A DNA stretch of 5,998 nt from Chlamydiales bacterium (GTDB lineage Bacteria; Chlamydiota; Chlamydiia; Chlamydiales; JAACFD01), in the NCBI GenBank assembly GCA_009937555.1, contig JAACFD010000136.1, forward strand, positions 1-5,998. The letters run 5' to 3'. Shown here one piece after another: positions 1-5,597 of this stretch (the first letter of the stretch is position 1; every line of letters begins with the position of its first letter). The position numbers were made by a program, and so were the translations under genes. The notes beneath the pieces were generated by a model. It was not told where the DNA came from. It saw only the letters and a list, made by a program, of their open reading frames with translations, and made no database searches.

Positions 1-31
1 TCAAAAAAAGAGTTTTTAATATGTTAAGTTG

Positions 32-61
32 TTGATAATAAATGTTGAAAGCGAATATAAT
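32..61 (+). promoter_or_regulatory. Sigma70-type promoter for the DEAD-box helicase gene
   Basis: A -35 hexamer TTGATA (32-37) and a perfect -10 hexamer TATAAT (56-61) are separated by 18 bases. This is the best promoter match in the window. Transcription would start near 68 and give a leader of about 90 bases before the helicase start codon. The leader contains CTCCT (128-132), which could pair with AGGAG (150-154) of the ribosome binding site, but only over 5 bases. Confidence 0.65.
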
Positions 62-148
62 AAGCTCTTCTAAAATATTAATTTTTATAGAAACATGCCA
101 CTTTTTTTCGCTGTGCAGGCTTACTATCTCCTGGTGAACAAAGTAGCT

Positions 149-154
149 AAGGAG
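149..154 (+). promoter_or_regulatory. Ribosome binding site of the helicase gene
   Basis: AAGGAG lies 4 bases before the ATG at 159. It is a full-strength Shine-Dalgarno sequence, though a little closer to the start than usual, and it supports that ATG as the start. Confidence 0.7.
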
Positions 155-158
155 CCAT

Positions 159-1613
159 ATGACCGAGTCAAAAGATGAGTTAAGCTTTAAGCAGCTTGGA
201 CTTAACGATAAAATTTTAAAAACTGTAGCTAGCTTAGGTTTTGAAAAACCTAGCCCTATTCAGGCAAAAGCTATACCTGATATATTGGCAGGAAAAGACG
301 TTATTGGGCAAGCTCAGACAGGCACAGGTAAGACTGCAGCTTTTCTACTTCCCTCTTTGGAGTTAATGCAGAAAAGAAAAGGTATATCTTTGGTAGTCAT
401 TGCGCCTACTAGAGAGCTAGCTTCCCAAGTAGATAAAGAATTCTACACTTTCAGCAAGGGGCTAAATTTAAAGTCTGCTGTTATCTTTGGCGGAAGCCCT
501 ATTTCAAAGCAAATCAAACGTCTTAGAGAGGGAGTTAATGCAATAATAGCCACTCCTGGTCGTTTACTAGATCTATTAAGAAGCAATAAAATCCCTAGCT
601 TTGAGCCGGAAATGGTTGTGTTAGATGAAGCTGATGAAATGCTAGATATGGGATTTTTAGATGATATCAAGCAAATTTTTAGCTATTTACCAGAAGAGAG
701 GCAGACGCTACTTTTTTCAGCTACAATGTCAGCTCCTATTAAATCTCTTATTAATAAGACTCTTCAAAACCCAACTTATGTCAACACTTCTCAATCAGAT
801 ACTAGCAAGGATAATATCCAGCAAGACTATTACACTGTAAGAGAGCATGAAAAAGAGATGGCGCTACTAAGGCTTGTTAAAGCGTTAGAGCCTGAAAAAG
901 GTATCATATTCTGCAGAACCAAAAAAGAAGTAGATGACCTTTATACTAGCCTCAATAAGCAAGGACTTTCTGTAAGTGCTCTTCATGGTGATATGGAGCA
1001 GACCAGTCGTCAAAGAGCTATCAAAGCTTTTAAAGACAGTCATAGTCAATTCTTAGTGGCTACTGACATTGCAGGTCGAGGCTTAAACATTCTAGACATT
1101 ACCCACGTTTTTAACTACCACATGCCTTTTTCTGAAGAGAGCTATACCCACCGTATTGGTAGAACAGGTAGAGCCGGTCAAAAAGGGGTTGCTGTTACAC
1201 TAGCATCTCCTCAAGAGTTAAAGCGTAAGTCTTTTATTGTTAATAAAAACAAGAAGAACATTAATTTTTGCCAAGTTCCCACTTTAGAGGATATTCGCAA
1301 AAAGCAAATTAAACGATTTATAGAGAAGGCTAAGACTCAAGAGATCGAATTTGACTCAAAAGAGATTTTAGAGAACTTGCGTAAAGAAATGAGCTTAGAA
1401 GAGATTGGCTTAGCACTTATCTCAAAGATCACTTCTAAGTATAAGGAGAATGGACCTAATAAGCTTGCAGATTTCTCACAAAGTGATAAAGGCGCTTCAT
1501 CTGGTAAATTTTCTAGAAGAGGTAGAGATGATAAAAAAGGACGTAAAAAAAGCGGTGGTAAAAAGCCTTTCTTTTTAAAGCGTCGCCTGAAGCCTTCTAA
1601 AAAGAAAGGTTAA
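159..1613 (+). CDS. DEAD-box ATP-dependent RNA helicase (DeaD/CsdA/RhpA-like)
   Basis: ATP-dependent RNA helicase that unwinds short RNA duplexes in the cytoplasm; relatives act in ribosome assembly, mRNA decay and cold adaptation. The two RecA-like domains carry the full motif set: Q motif around GFEKPSPIQ (27-35), motif I AQTGTGKT (52-59), Ia PTRELA (83-88), GG (111-112), Ib TPGR (132-135), II DEAD (156-159), III SAT (187-189), IV near IIFCRTK (249-255), V ATDIAGRGLN (301-310) and VI HRIGRTGRAG (331-340). Motif V ends in Asn310 where the family normally has Asp. Residues 351-430 look helical, and 450-484 form a Lys/Arg/Gly-rich tail typical of non-specific RNA binding. I see no clear RRM-like DbpA/CsdA C-terminal domain, so a specific ortholog name is not given. 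The start is set by the AAGGAG just upstream. The gene has its own promoter and converges on the flavoprotein gene. The family is certain; the exact cellular role is inferred. Confidence 0.97.
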   Translation: MTESKDELSFKQLGLNDKILKTVASLGFEKPSPIQAKAIPDILAGKDVIGQAQTGTGKTAAFLLPSLELMQKRKGISLVVIAPTRELASQVDKEFYTFSKGLNLKSAVIFGGSPISKQIKRLREGVNAIIATPGRLLDLLRSNKIPSFEPEMVVLDEADEMLDMGFLDDIKQIFSYLPEERQTLLFSATMSAPIKSLINKTLQNPTYVNTSQSDTSKDNIQQDYYTVREHEKEMALLRLVKALEPEKGIIFCRTKKEVDDLYTSLNKQGLSVSALHGDMEQTSRQRAIKAFKDSHSQFLVATDIAGRGLNILDITHVFNYHMPFSEESYTHRIGRTGRAGQKGVAVTLASPQELKRKSFIVNKNKKNINFCQVPTLEDIRKKQIKRFIEKAKTQEIEFDSKEILENLRKEMSLEEIGLALISKITSKYKENGPNKLADFSQSDKGASSGKFSRRGRDDKKGRKKSGGKKPFFLKRRLKPSKKKG

Positions 1614-1615
1614 GG

Positions 1616-1638
1616 GTAGATCACTCTAAAGAGTCTAC
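1616..1638. terminator. Hairpin between convergent genes, possible weak bidirectional terminator
   Basis: GTAGA (1616-1620) pairs with TCTAC (1634-1638), and CTC (1624-1626) with GAG (1631-1633) around a TAAA loop, leaving a 3-base bulge. It covers the 7-base gap between the two stop codons and the last codons of the flavoprotein gene. On the minus strand a T-rich run follows about 10 bases later; on the plus strand there is no T tract. It is a weak terminator at best, but its position at the convergence point is suggestive. Confidence 0.3.
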
Positions 1639-2856
1639 AATAGCTTGGGCAGCGAGAAAAGCCGTTGTCCAAGCTGCTTGAAAGTTAAAACCTCCGGTAA
1701 TTCCATCAATATCTAAAAGTTCGCCACCAAAAAACAAACCCTTTTCAAGTTTACTTTCCATTGTCTTGAAGTTAATTTCTGATAGCTTAATCCCTCCACA
1801 AGTCACAAACTCTTGTTTAAAGGTACTTTTTCCTTCTACAGTATAGATATTATGCTTGAGCAATTGTAACAGCTTCTCCTGAGACTTAATGGGAAGTTGA
1901 TACCATGTTGCATCCTCCTTAATTGAGGCTTGCGTAACAAAGCTTTTCCAAAGGTTCTTAGGGATCTTTGGGTCAATCACAGCGTTTATGATTGCTTTTT
2001 TTGATCTCACCTGACTTCTATTTCTAATTTCATCTCTAAGGTGCTGCTCGTTTATATCTGGTAGCCAATCTACTTTACATGAAAAGTTATAGGAAAGCTT
2101 TTGTAAAGCACGAGCTCCCCATGCAGATAGTTTTAAGATAGAAGGGCCGCTAAATCCCCAGTGAGTTATTAGCAAGGGGCCCCTTTGCTTAAGTTTTAAT
2201 TTAGGAATAGAAACTTCAGCATCTTTCACGGATAAACCTGAGAGTTCGAGTACTGAAGAGCTTGGAATGTTAAAGGTGAAAAGAGAGGGGGCAATATCTG
2301 TTATGCTATGTCCTAGAGATTCCACAATACGATGAACTTGTGCAGAGCTACCTGTTGCTAACATTAACTTCTGACAGTTTACTTTTCTATCTTTACTTAG
2401 CTCTATATGAAATGGAGCATCTTTTTCTTTTGAAATACGCTCTACTTTAGCTTTATATAAGACTCTTTCTTCAGTCATAGGTTTCATTAGAGCATCAATT
2501 ATAGTCTGAGAAGAGTCGGTTATGGGGAACATACGTCCATCAGCTTCAGCTTTTAAGCTCACACCCTTGCTTTTAAACCACTCTATAGTATTCTCAGGTT
2601 GAAAGTTATAGAAAGGACCTAAAAGTTCTTTGCTACCTCTAGGGTAGTTTTTTACTAGGTCTTTAGGGGTAAAACACTGGTGAGTGACATTACAACGTCC
2701 TCCTCCTGAAATTTTAACTTTTGATAGAGCTTTAGCACTTTGTTCTATAACTAACACATCTATATGTGGTGCTTTTTCAAGAATTTGGTTAGCTGCAAAA
2801 ATACCAGCTGCGCCAGCTCCTATAATGATCACAGAATATCTATCTTTTAAAACCAA
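1621..2856 (-). CDS. FAD-dependent flavoprotein, HI0933/YhiN/BaiN family
   Basis: Predicted soluble FAD-binding oxidoreductase. Family signatures in order are the Rossmann motif GAGAAG (13-18), SGGGRCNVT (50-58), GRMFP (107-111), ATGS (167-170), THWGFSGPSIL (231-241), a TCGG segment (352-355), and the C-terminal FAD-contacting stretch GELLDIDGITGGFNFQ (378-393). Its 411 residues fit the roughly 400-residue family (E. coli YhiN, H. influenzae HI0933). Substrates are not settled for most members; BaiN from a Clostridium acts in bile-acid dehydroxylation, which should not be transferred here. The start is TTG at 2856-2854: an in-frame TAG lies four codons upstream with no ATG or GTG between, and the next candidate, a GTG at codon 9, would cut into the FAD-binding strand. 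The ribosome binding site is poor (AGG in AATAGGC). A -10 element lies at 2890-2895. It converges with the helicase and diverges from the unknown gene. The family is sure, the reaction unknown. Confidence 0.94.
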   Translation of the reverse strand: MVLKDRYSVIIIGAGAAGIFAANQILEKAPHIDVLVIEQSAKALSKVKISGGGRCNVTHQCFTPKDLVKNYPRGSKELLGPFYNFQPENTIEWFKSKGVSLKAEADGRMFPITDSSQTIIDALMKPMTEERVLYKAKVERISKEKDAPFHIELSKDRKVNCQKLMLATGSSAQVHRIVESLGHSITDIAPSLFTFNIPSSSVLELSGLSVKDAEVSIPKLKLKQRGPLLITHWGFSGPSILKLSAWGARALQKLSYNFSCKVDWLPDINEQHLRDEIRNRSQVRSKKAIINAVIDPKIPKNLWKSFVTQASIKEDATWYQLPIKSQEKLLQLLKHNIYTVEGKSTFKQEFVTCGGIKLSEINFKTMESKLEKGLFFGGELLDIDGITGGFNFQAAWTTAFLAAQAIVDSLE

Positions 2857-2889
2857 GGTGTTTGCCTATTTTTGTGGTTAATTAGAGTA

Positions 2890-2918
2890 ATTATAGCTCT
2901 ATACTGATTTTAATCGAA
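2890..2918 (-). promoter_or_regulatory. Possible promoter of the flavoprotein gene
   Basis: Read on the minus strand, a perfect -10 hexamer TATAAT (2895-2890) lies about 34 bases before the TTG start codon. A 17-base spacer leads to TTCGAT (2918-2913), a poor -35 match. The transcript would begin near 2883. The -35 overlaps one arm of the short inverted repeat at 2917-2930. Confidence rests on the -10 alone. Confidence 0.4.
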
Positions 2919-2930
2919 GGCTTTCGCCTT
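2917..2930. repeat. Short inverted repeat, AAGGC / GCCTT
   Basis: A perfect 5-base inverted repeat with a 4-base spacer. On the minus strand it reads AAGGC-GAAA-GCCTT, a GNRA-loop hairpin if transcribed, but it lies upstream of the predicted minus-strand start site. On the plus strand no T tract follows, so it is not a clear terminator. It overlaps the -35 area of the flavoprotein promoter and could be a protein-binding site. Confidence 0.4.
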
Positions 2931-3002
2931 ATTAACTCTTGGACTTAAGGGCTCTTTGGTTTTCTCTGGAAGGTCATGCTTTAATCTAAAAATTATCCTA
3001 GC

Positions 3003-3031
3003 TTAACAAAAGCATAACTTAAAATTGTTAT
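3003..3031 (+). promoter_or_regulatory. Possible promoter of the 507-residue unknown gene
   Basis: TTAACA (3003-3008, five of six bases match the -35 consensus) and TGTTAT (3026-3031, four of six match the -10) have a 17-base spacer. Transcription would start near 3038, giving a leader of about 120 bases. The area is very AT-rich and other -10-like hexamers occur (TAAAAT 3020-3025, TATATT 3032-3037), so the exact choice is uncertain. An inverted repeat (3012-3056) spans the spacer, the -10 and the start site. Confidence 0.35.
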
Positions 3032-3056
3032 TATATTAGCAATTAGTTGGTTATGC
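3012..3056. repeat. Nested inverted repeat over the candidate promoter
   Basis: GCATAAC (3012-3018) and GTTATGC (3050-3056) are perfect inverted copies. Inside them AATTG (3023-3027) and CAATT (3040-3044) form a second perfect pair on the same axis. Because the outer left arm lies before the predicted start site, it more likely acts as DNA (an operator-like dyad) than as leader RNA, if it has a function. Confidence 0.45.
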
Positions 3057-3091
3057 CTGTCGGCTCGTAAGCTTACAAGTCTTAGATAGGC
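3055..3091 (+). other. Predicted leader hairpin of the unknown gene
   Basis: GCCTGTC (3055-3061) can pair with GATAGGC (3085-3091) over 7 bases including one G-U. The loop contains the perfect 10-base palindrome GTAAGCTTAC (3067-3076) and the first copy of the 12-base direct repeat. Its left end shares GC (3055-3056) with the upstream dyad. Confidence 0.35.
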
Positions 3092-3129
3092 GGGGAAATT
3101 TAAGTGATCTTTTAGATTTACAAGTCTTA
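3073..3129 (+). repeat. 12-base direct repeat TTACAAGTCTTA, two copies
   Basis: Identical copies lie at 3073-3084 and 3118-3129, 45 bases start to start. The first sits in the loop of the hairpin at 3055-3091. The second lies mostly in the loop and 3' arm of a second possible hairpin, CTTT (3109-3112) with AAAG (3129-3132) plus AGATT (3114-3118) with AGTCT (3123-3127), separated by a T-T mismatch. Both copies are upstream of the ribosome binding site. Confidence 0.7.
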
Positions 3130-3147
3130 AAGGGTCAAAAAAAAACA

Positions 3148-3156
3148 AAGGAAGGA
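3148..3156 (+). promoter_or_regulatory. Ribosome binding site of the unknown gene
   Basis: AAGGAAGGA precedes the ATG at 3160 and offers overlapping Shine-Dalgarno registers: AAGGA ends 7 bases before the ATG and a second ends 3 before. The A9 run just upstream should keep the site unstructured, so efficient translation is expected. It supports the 3160 start. Confidence 0.7.
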
Positions 3157-3159
3157 AAC

Positions 3160-4683
3160 ATGTCTGATAGGATAATTACAGGCTCAGCAGTAAGCTTATA
3201 CGATTCAAGGTTTGTAGAAGGAGCAACGACAAGTAGAGCTGAGGCAGTAACAACTGAAGCCCCCAGAGAGAGGATGAGCTTGCCCTCTTCAAATAAATGT
3301 ATCCAAACAATTCTTGTTGCTGCCCTAATTTATAGTAATCGAAAAGGTTTGATAAAAGGAGCTAAGATAAGCTATCTAAAAGCAAATATTAGCGTTTTAA
3401 ATTTCCTAATAAAGTTTCTAAAAGGAGCTAGAAATAGTTCTTTTAACTCTTTAGCTAGACTAACACCGCATAAAGCAAAAACATCTTTCTTATCACGCTT
3501 TTTAAATCTTATATGGCGTAATAAAGGTACTTCTTTAGCTCTAGGTTTCATCGCTTATGCCTGTGCAAAAAAGTATTTCTTTAATAATAAGAAGGTAGAT
3601 TTTGTTACTGCTAAAGCAGAAGCTCTCCCTGTAGTTATAAAAGTAGAGCCTGATCTTCCATATGAAGAAAGAGTGGAAAAAGCAGCTACTAAAGCTGCCA
3701 TGCCGGTCCCGATGGCACTCGCACGAGAAACGAGTCAGGATAGATTAATTCGTTTGCTGGGTATAGAGGATGATAGACATAGCTTATCTGGTGAAGACTC
3801 TACAGATCTTTCATCAGGTTCAGCAGATAGAGATAGATTAGGTGAATTGCTTTTTGGTGATGAGTTAAGCGAAGGAGAGCTTGAGCTCTTTGACGAGGAG
3901 TTAGCATACTCACCTAAGATGGTAGTCATAGATGCAGCCAGGGAACAAGAGAGAATAGCTAGGGAAAGGGAAGTTTTATTAGAAAGTAATTGGGCAGAGG
4001 CAAAGTTAGCTGCTCCTTTACTGTCTGCTTTTGACTCTTTTTTTAAAGATGAAGAGACAGGAGGCTTTAAAAGAGAGTATCAAGAATTAATTCTTTCAAA
4101 AGATATAGGTTCACTAGTAGATGTGGCGGTGCAATTTAGAAAAAGTAAGCTAAAAAAGCAGTTAAAAGAGAAATGTATAAACCTTGTTATGCAAGAACTG
4201 CAGAGGAATGAACTTACAGATCGTTTTTTAGGGTCCTGGTATGGAGAAGGTTTATTAAAAACACAGGGGAGACGTTTAGAAGATCAACTGTTATCTAAAT
4301 ATACCTCAGAAAGATTTGATGAGATTGCGTCTAGTGCTTTTGACCTGAGCGCGGCTGAAAGTTTGCCTACTGTAGATCTAGAAATTCCTAGAATGGGAGC
4401 TACTGAAAATGGCTTAGAGTATAGACATCGTTTAAAAACAAGTCTAAAAAAACAATTGAGTGAGATACTAGACAAACCAAAAGCTTTATTTAAAGCATAC
4501 CTAAGTCAAAATGATGAATCTGCTAGATTAGTTATTTTTTCACTTTTAAGAGAGAGTATCCAAGAGAGCACTGCTTTTTTATCCTTAAAAAATGAGATAA
4601 AATCTTCTGCTATAAAAATGATAGAAAGAGATATGGAGTCTTTCACTAGTGGAGGCTTTGCTTACTCTTTTTCAAAAGAGTAG
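3160..4683 (+). CDS. Unknown 507-residue protein with opposed charge regions
   Basis: I do not recognise this protein and assign no function. Residues 1-45 are polar (Ser, Thr, Ala, Arg, Glu) with no classical signal peptide. Residues 48-58 are a short hydrophobic patch, 60-121 are Lys/Arg-rich, and 123-141 form a hydrophobic stretch (GTSLALGFIAYACAKKYFF), a possible single membrane segment. Residues 190-250 are strongly acidic and Ser-rich, probably disordered. Residues 257-285 (REQERIAREREVLLE) look like a short coiled coil, and 280-507 look mostly helical. KSKLKKQLKE (328-337) and KTSLKKQLSE (426-435) may mark a duplicated helical unit. There are only three Cys and three Trp. The start is supported by a strong ribosome binding site. 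It lies between a divergent flavoprotein gene and yhhQ, 38 bases downstream, but nothing suggests a shared pathway. A membrane-associated or secreted host-interaction protein is possible if the organism is host-associated; that is inference only. Confidence 0.85.
   Translation: MSDRIITGSAVSLYDSRFVEGATTSRAEAVTTEAPRERMSLPSSNKCIQTILVAALIYSNRKGLIKGAKISYLKANISVLNFLIKFLKGARNSSFNSLARLTPHKAKTSFLSRFLNLIWRNKGTSLALGFIAYACAKKYFFNNKKVDFVTAKAEALPVVIKVEPDLPYEERVEKAATKAAMPVPMALARETSQDRLIRLLGIEDDRHSLSGEDSTDLSSGSADRDRLGELLFGDELSEGELELFDEELAYSPKMVVIDAAREQERIAREREVLLESNWAEAKLAAPLLSAFDSFFKDEETGGFKREYQELILSKDIGSLVDVAVQFRKSKLKKQLKEKCINLVMQELQRNELTDRFLGSWYGEGLLKTQGRRLEDQLLSKYTSERFDEIASSAFDLSAAESLPTVDLEIPRMGATENGLEYRHRLKTSLKKQLSEILDKPKALFKAYLSQNDESARLVIFSLLRESIQESTAFLSLKNEIKSSAIKMIERDMESFTSGGFAYSFSKE
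4663..4682 (+). other. Perfect 8-base hairpin over the end of the unknown gene
   Basis: TACTCTTT (4663-4670) pairs perfectly with AAAGAGTA (4675-4682) around a TTCA loop, covering the last codons and most of the stop codon. The following bases (GTATTTTAG) are only loosely T-rich, so termination would be weak. The loop coincides with the candidate -35 of the yhhQ promoter, so it could instead be an operator-like dyad. Confidence 0.35.
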
Positions 4684-4697
4684 TATTTTAGTATAAT
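4669..4697 (+). promoter_or_regulatory. Possible promoter of yhhQ
   Basis: A perfect -10 hexamer TATAAT (4692-4697) lies 17 bases after TTTTCA (4669-4674), which matches four of six -35 bases. Transcription would start near 4704, leaving a leader of only about 18 bases, too short for a riboswitch. yhhQ could also be read through from the gene upstream. Confidence 0.45.
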
Positions 4698-4721
4698 AAC
4701 CCTTTTTTATTTTGTAGATAG

Positions 4722-5402
4722 ATGAGTATGCGAACACCTTTTTTAAGTTTATTTTCACAAGTGAATAAGGGTTTATTATATATCCTTATCTCCTTTCACA
4801 TTTTGATTATTGCAGCAAGCAACTACTTAGTTCAGTTGCCTTTCTCTTTGTGGGGAGTTCATAGTAACTGGGGAGTTTTTACTTTTCCTTTTATTTTTTT
4901 GTTAACAGACTTAACAGTAAGAGTGCTTGGAGAACGATATGCTAAAAAGGTAGTTTTTTTAGCTATGTTTCCTACTATGATAGTATCTTATGTTGTATCT
5001 GTAGTATTTTTAGACGGTAAATACCAAGGCTTTTTAGCTTTAGCTAGCTTTGATTTTCATATAGCTCGGATTGCCTTTGCTAGTTTCCTAGCTTACCTTT
5101 CTGGTCAGCTTTTAGATATTACTATTTTTACTAAACTTAGACGCCTAAAAAAATGGTGGGTAGCTCCTAGTATTTCTACTCTAATTGGAGATATGCTAGA
5201 TACTCTAATCTTTTTCTTTTTAGCTTTTTACGCTAGCTCCGACTCATTCTTAGCAAATCATTGGCCTGGGATAGCAGCAGTAGACTGTATCTTCAAGCTT
5301 GTAATCAGCTTTTTATTTTTCTTGCCAGCTTACGGCGTCTTTATTGGACCTTTAGAGCAATTAATCAAGCATCAGCATCCTTCAGCTAGTCAAAGTAGCT
5401 AA
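4722..5402 (+). CDS. yhhQ: Queuosine-precursor transporter, YhhQ (VUT) family
   Basis: Inner-membrane carrier that takes up precursors of the tRNA-modified base queuosine. E. coli YhhQ imports preQ0 and preQ1; chlamydial members are linked to salvage of queuine itself. The 226 residues match the E. coli length (about 221) and I recognise the family pattern throughout: SNYLVQLPFSLWGVHSNWG (33-51), TFPFIFLLTDLTVR (54-67), GDMLDTLIFFFLAF (156-169) and FKLVISFLFFLPAYG (191-205). Six membrane segments are likely at about 19-37, 50-68, 75-97, 112-131, 153-170 and 186-206. The start is uncertain by two codons: ATG at 4722 and ATG at 4728 are both possible, and neither has a good Shine-Dalgarno sequence (only GTAGATAG upstream). 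That suggests modest expression or coupling to the gene before it. No queuosine synthesis gene or tgt lies in the window. The family is sure; whether the substrate is preQ0, preQ1 or queuine cannot be read from the sequence. Confidence 0.95.
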   Translation: MSMRTPFLSLFSQVNKGLLYILISFHILIIAASNYLVQLPFSLWGVHSNWGVFTFPFIFLLTDLTVRVLGERYAKKVVFLAMFPTMIVSYVVSVVFLDGKYQGFLALASFDFHIARIAFASFLAYLSGQLLDITIFTKLRRLKKWWVAPSISTLIGDMLDTLIFFFLAFYASSDSFLANHWPGIAAVDCIFKLVISFLFFLPAYGVFIGPLEQLIKHQHPSASQSS

Positions 5403-5430
5403 AGCCCTTCCATGCTGTTTAAACACCTCT

Positions 5431-5465
5431 CTAGTAGGAAAGCTTAGATCTTACTGGTTTTCTTT
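5431..5465 (+). terminator. Probable rho-independent terminator after yhhQ
   Basis: CTAGTAGGA (5431-5439) can pair with TCTTACTGG (5449-5457) over 9 bases, two of them G-U, around a 9-base loop. It is followed at once by TTTTCTTT (5458-5465). Its place 28 bases after the yhhQ stop codon and before the next promoter fits a terminator. Confidence 0.55.
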
Positions 5466-5478
5466 ATGGATTTTCCCC

Positions 5479-5508
5479 TTAATTAACTCTTTATGAAAGG
5501 TTTATAAT
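5479..5508 (+). promoter_or_regulatory. Promoter of the partial Arg-rich gene
   Basis: A perfect -10 hexamer TATAAT (5503-5508) is preceded by TTAATT (5479-5484), a weak -35, with an 18-base spacer. Transcription would begin near 5515, giving a leader of about 83 bases. The transcript would thus begin just before the AAAACTCCT element that is complementary to the ribosome binding site. Confidence 0.5.
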
Positions 5509-5516
5509 GAACCAAC

Positions 5517-5594
5517 AAAACTCCTGTAAAATTAACAGTGAATTTTAGGTTAATAGCCTGCCCTTACAAAGGTTTCATATTTAAAAGGAGTTTT
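5517..5594 (+). promoter_or_regulatory. Structured leader that may mask the ribosome binding site
   Basis: AAAACTCCT (5517-5525) is perfectly complementary over 9 bases to AGGAGTTTT (5586-5594), which contains the core of the Shine-Dalgarno sequence. Between these arms TAAAATT (5527-5533) and AATTTTA (5541-5547) form a perfect 7-base hairpin with a 7-base loop, and CCTT (5562-5565) can pair with AAGG (5569-5572). The closed form would hide the ribosome binding site. No known riboswitch or thermometer class is recognised. Confidence 0.4.
5585..5590 (+). promoter_or_regulatory. Ribosome binding site of the partial gene
   Basis: AAGGAG lies 7 bases before the ATG at 5598, ideal strength and spacing. 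It fixes the start of the partial gene and is the target of the complementary element at 5517-5525. Confidence 0.75.
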
Positions 5595-5597
5595 TAC

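Larger units (their letters stand above)
2857..3159. other. Divergent intergenic region, no gene seen
   Basis: These 303 bases separate the flavoprotein gene (-) and the unknown gene (+). I found no convincing coding frame. They hold candidate promoters in both directions, the AAGGC/GCCTT inverted repeat, a GCATAAC/GTTATGC inverted repeat, two possible leader hairpins, a 12-base direct repeat, an A9 run (3137-3145) and a strong ribosome binding site for the unknown gene. Confidence 0.7.

Noticed and set aside
4..18. An A-run/T-run inverted repeat at the left edge, possibly the terminator of a gene outside the window.
   Set aside because: The stem would be entirely A-T and the upstream gene is not visible, so it cannot be supported.
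128..154. Masking of the helicase ribosome binding site by CTCCT / AGGAG.
   Set aside because: Only 5 paired bases across a 17-base loop; weak and likely by chance in such a short leader.
2684..2881. A plus-strand frame of 65 residues over the start of the flavoprotein gene.
   Set aside because: Antisense to conserved FAD-binding motifs; no family resemblance of its own.
3109..3160. A preQ1 riboswitch in the leader of the unknown gene (hairpin, A-rich tail, ribosome binding site), attractive because yhhQ lies downstream.
   Set aside because: The hairpin has a 4-base loop that cannot form the required pseudoknot with the tail, the conserved loop bases are missing, and the next gene is not the transporter.
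3735..3929. A Ser-rich frame on the minus strand.
   Set aside because: Shadow of the acidic, Ser-rich region of the 507-residue protein, with no independent start signals seen.
4684..4721. A riboswitch directly before yhhQ.
   Set aside because: Only 38 bases separate the genes and the predicted leader is about 18 bases, too short for any known preQ1 class.
5417..5424. The 8-base palindrome GTTTAAAC after yhhQ.
   Set aside because: Single short AT-rich palindrome with no partner or context; expected by chance in AT-rich DNA.
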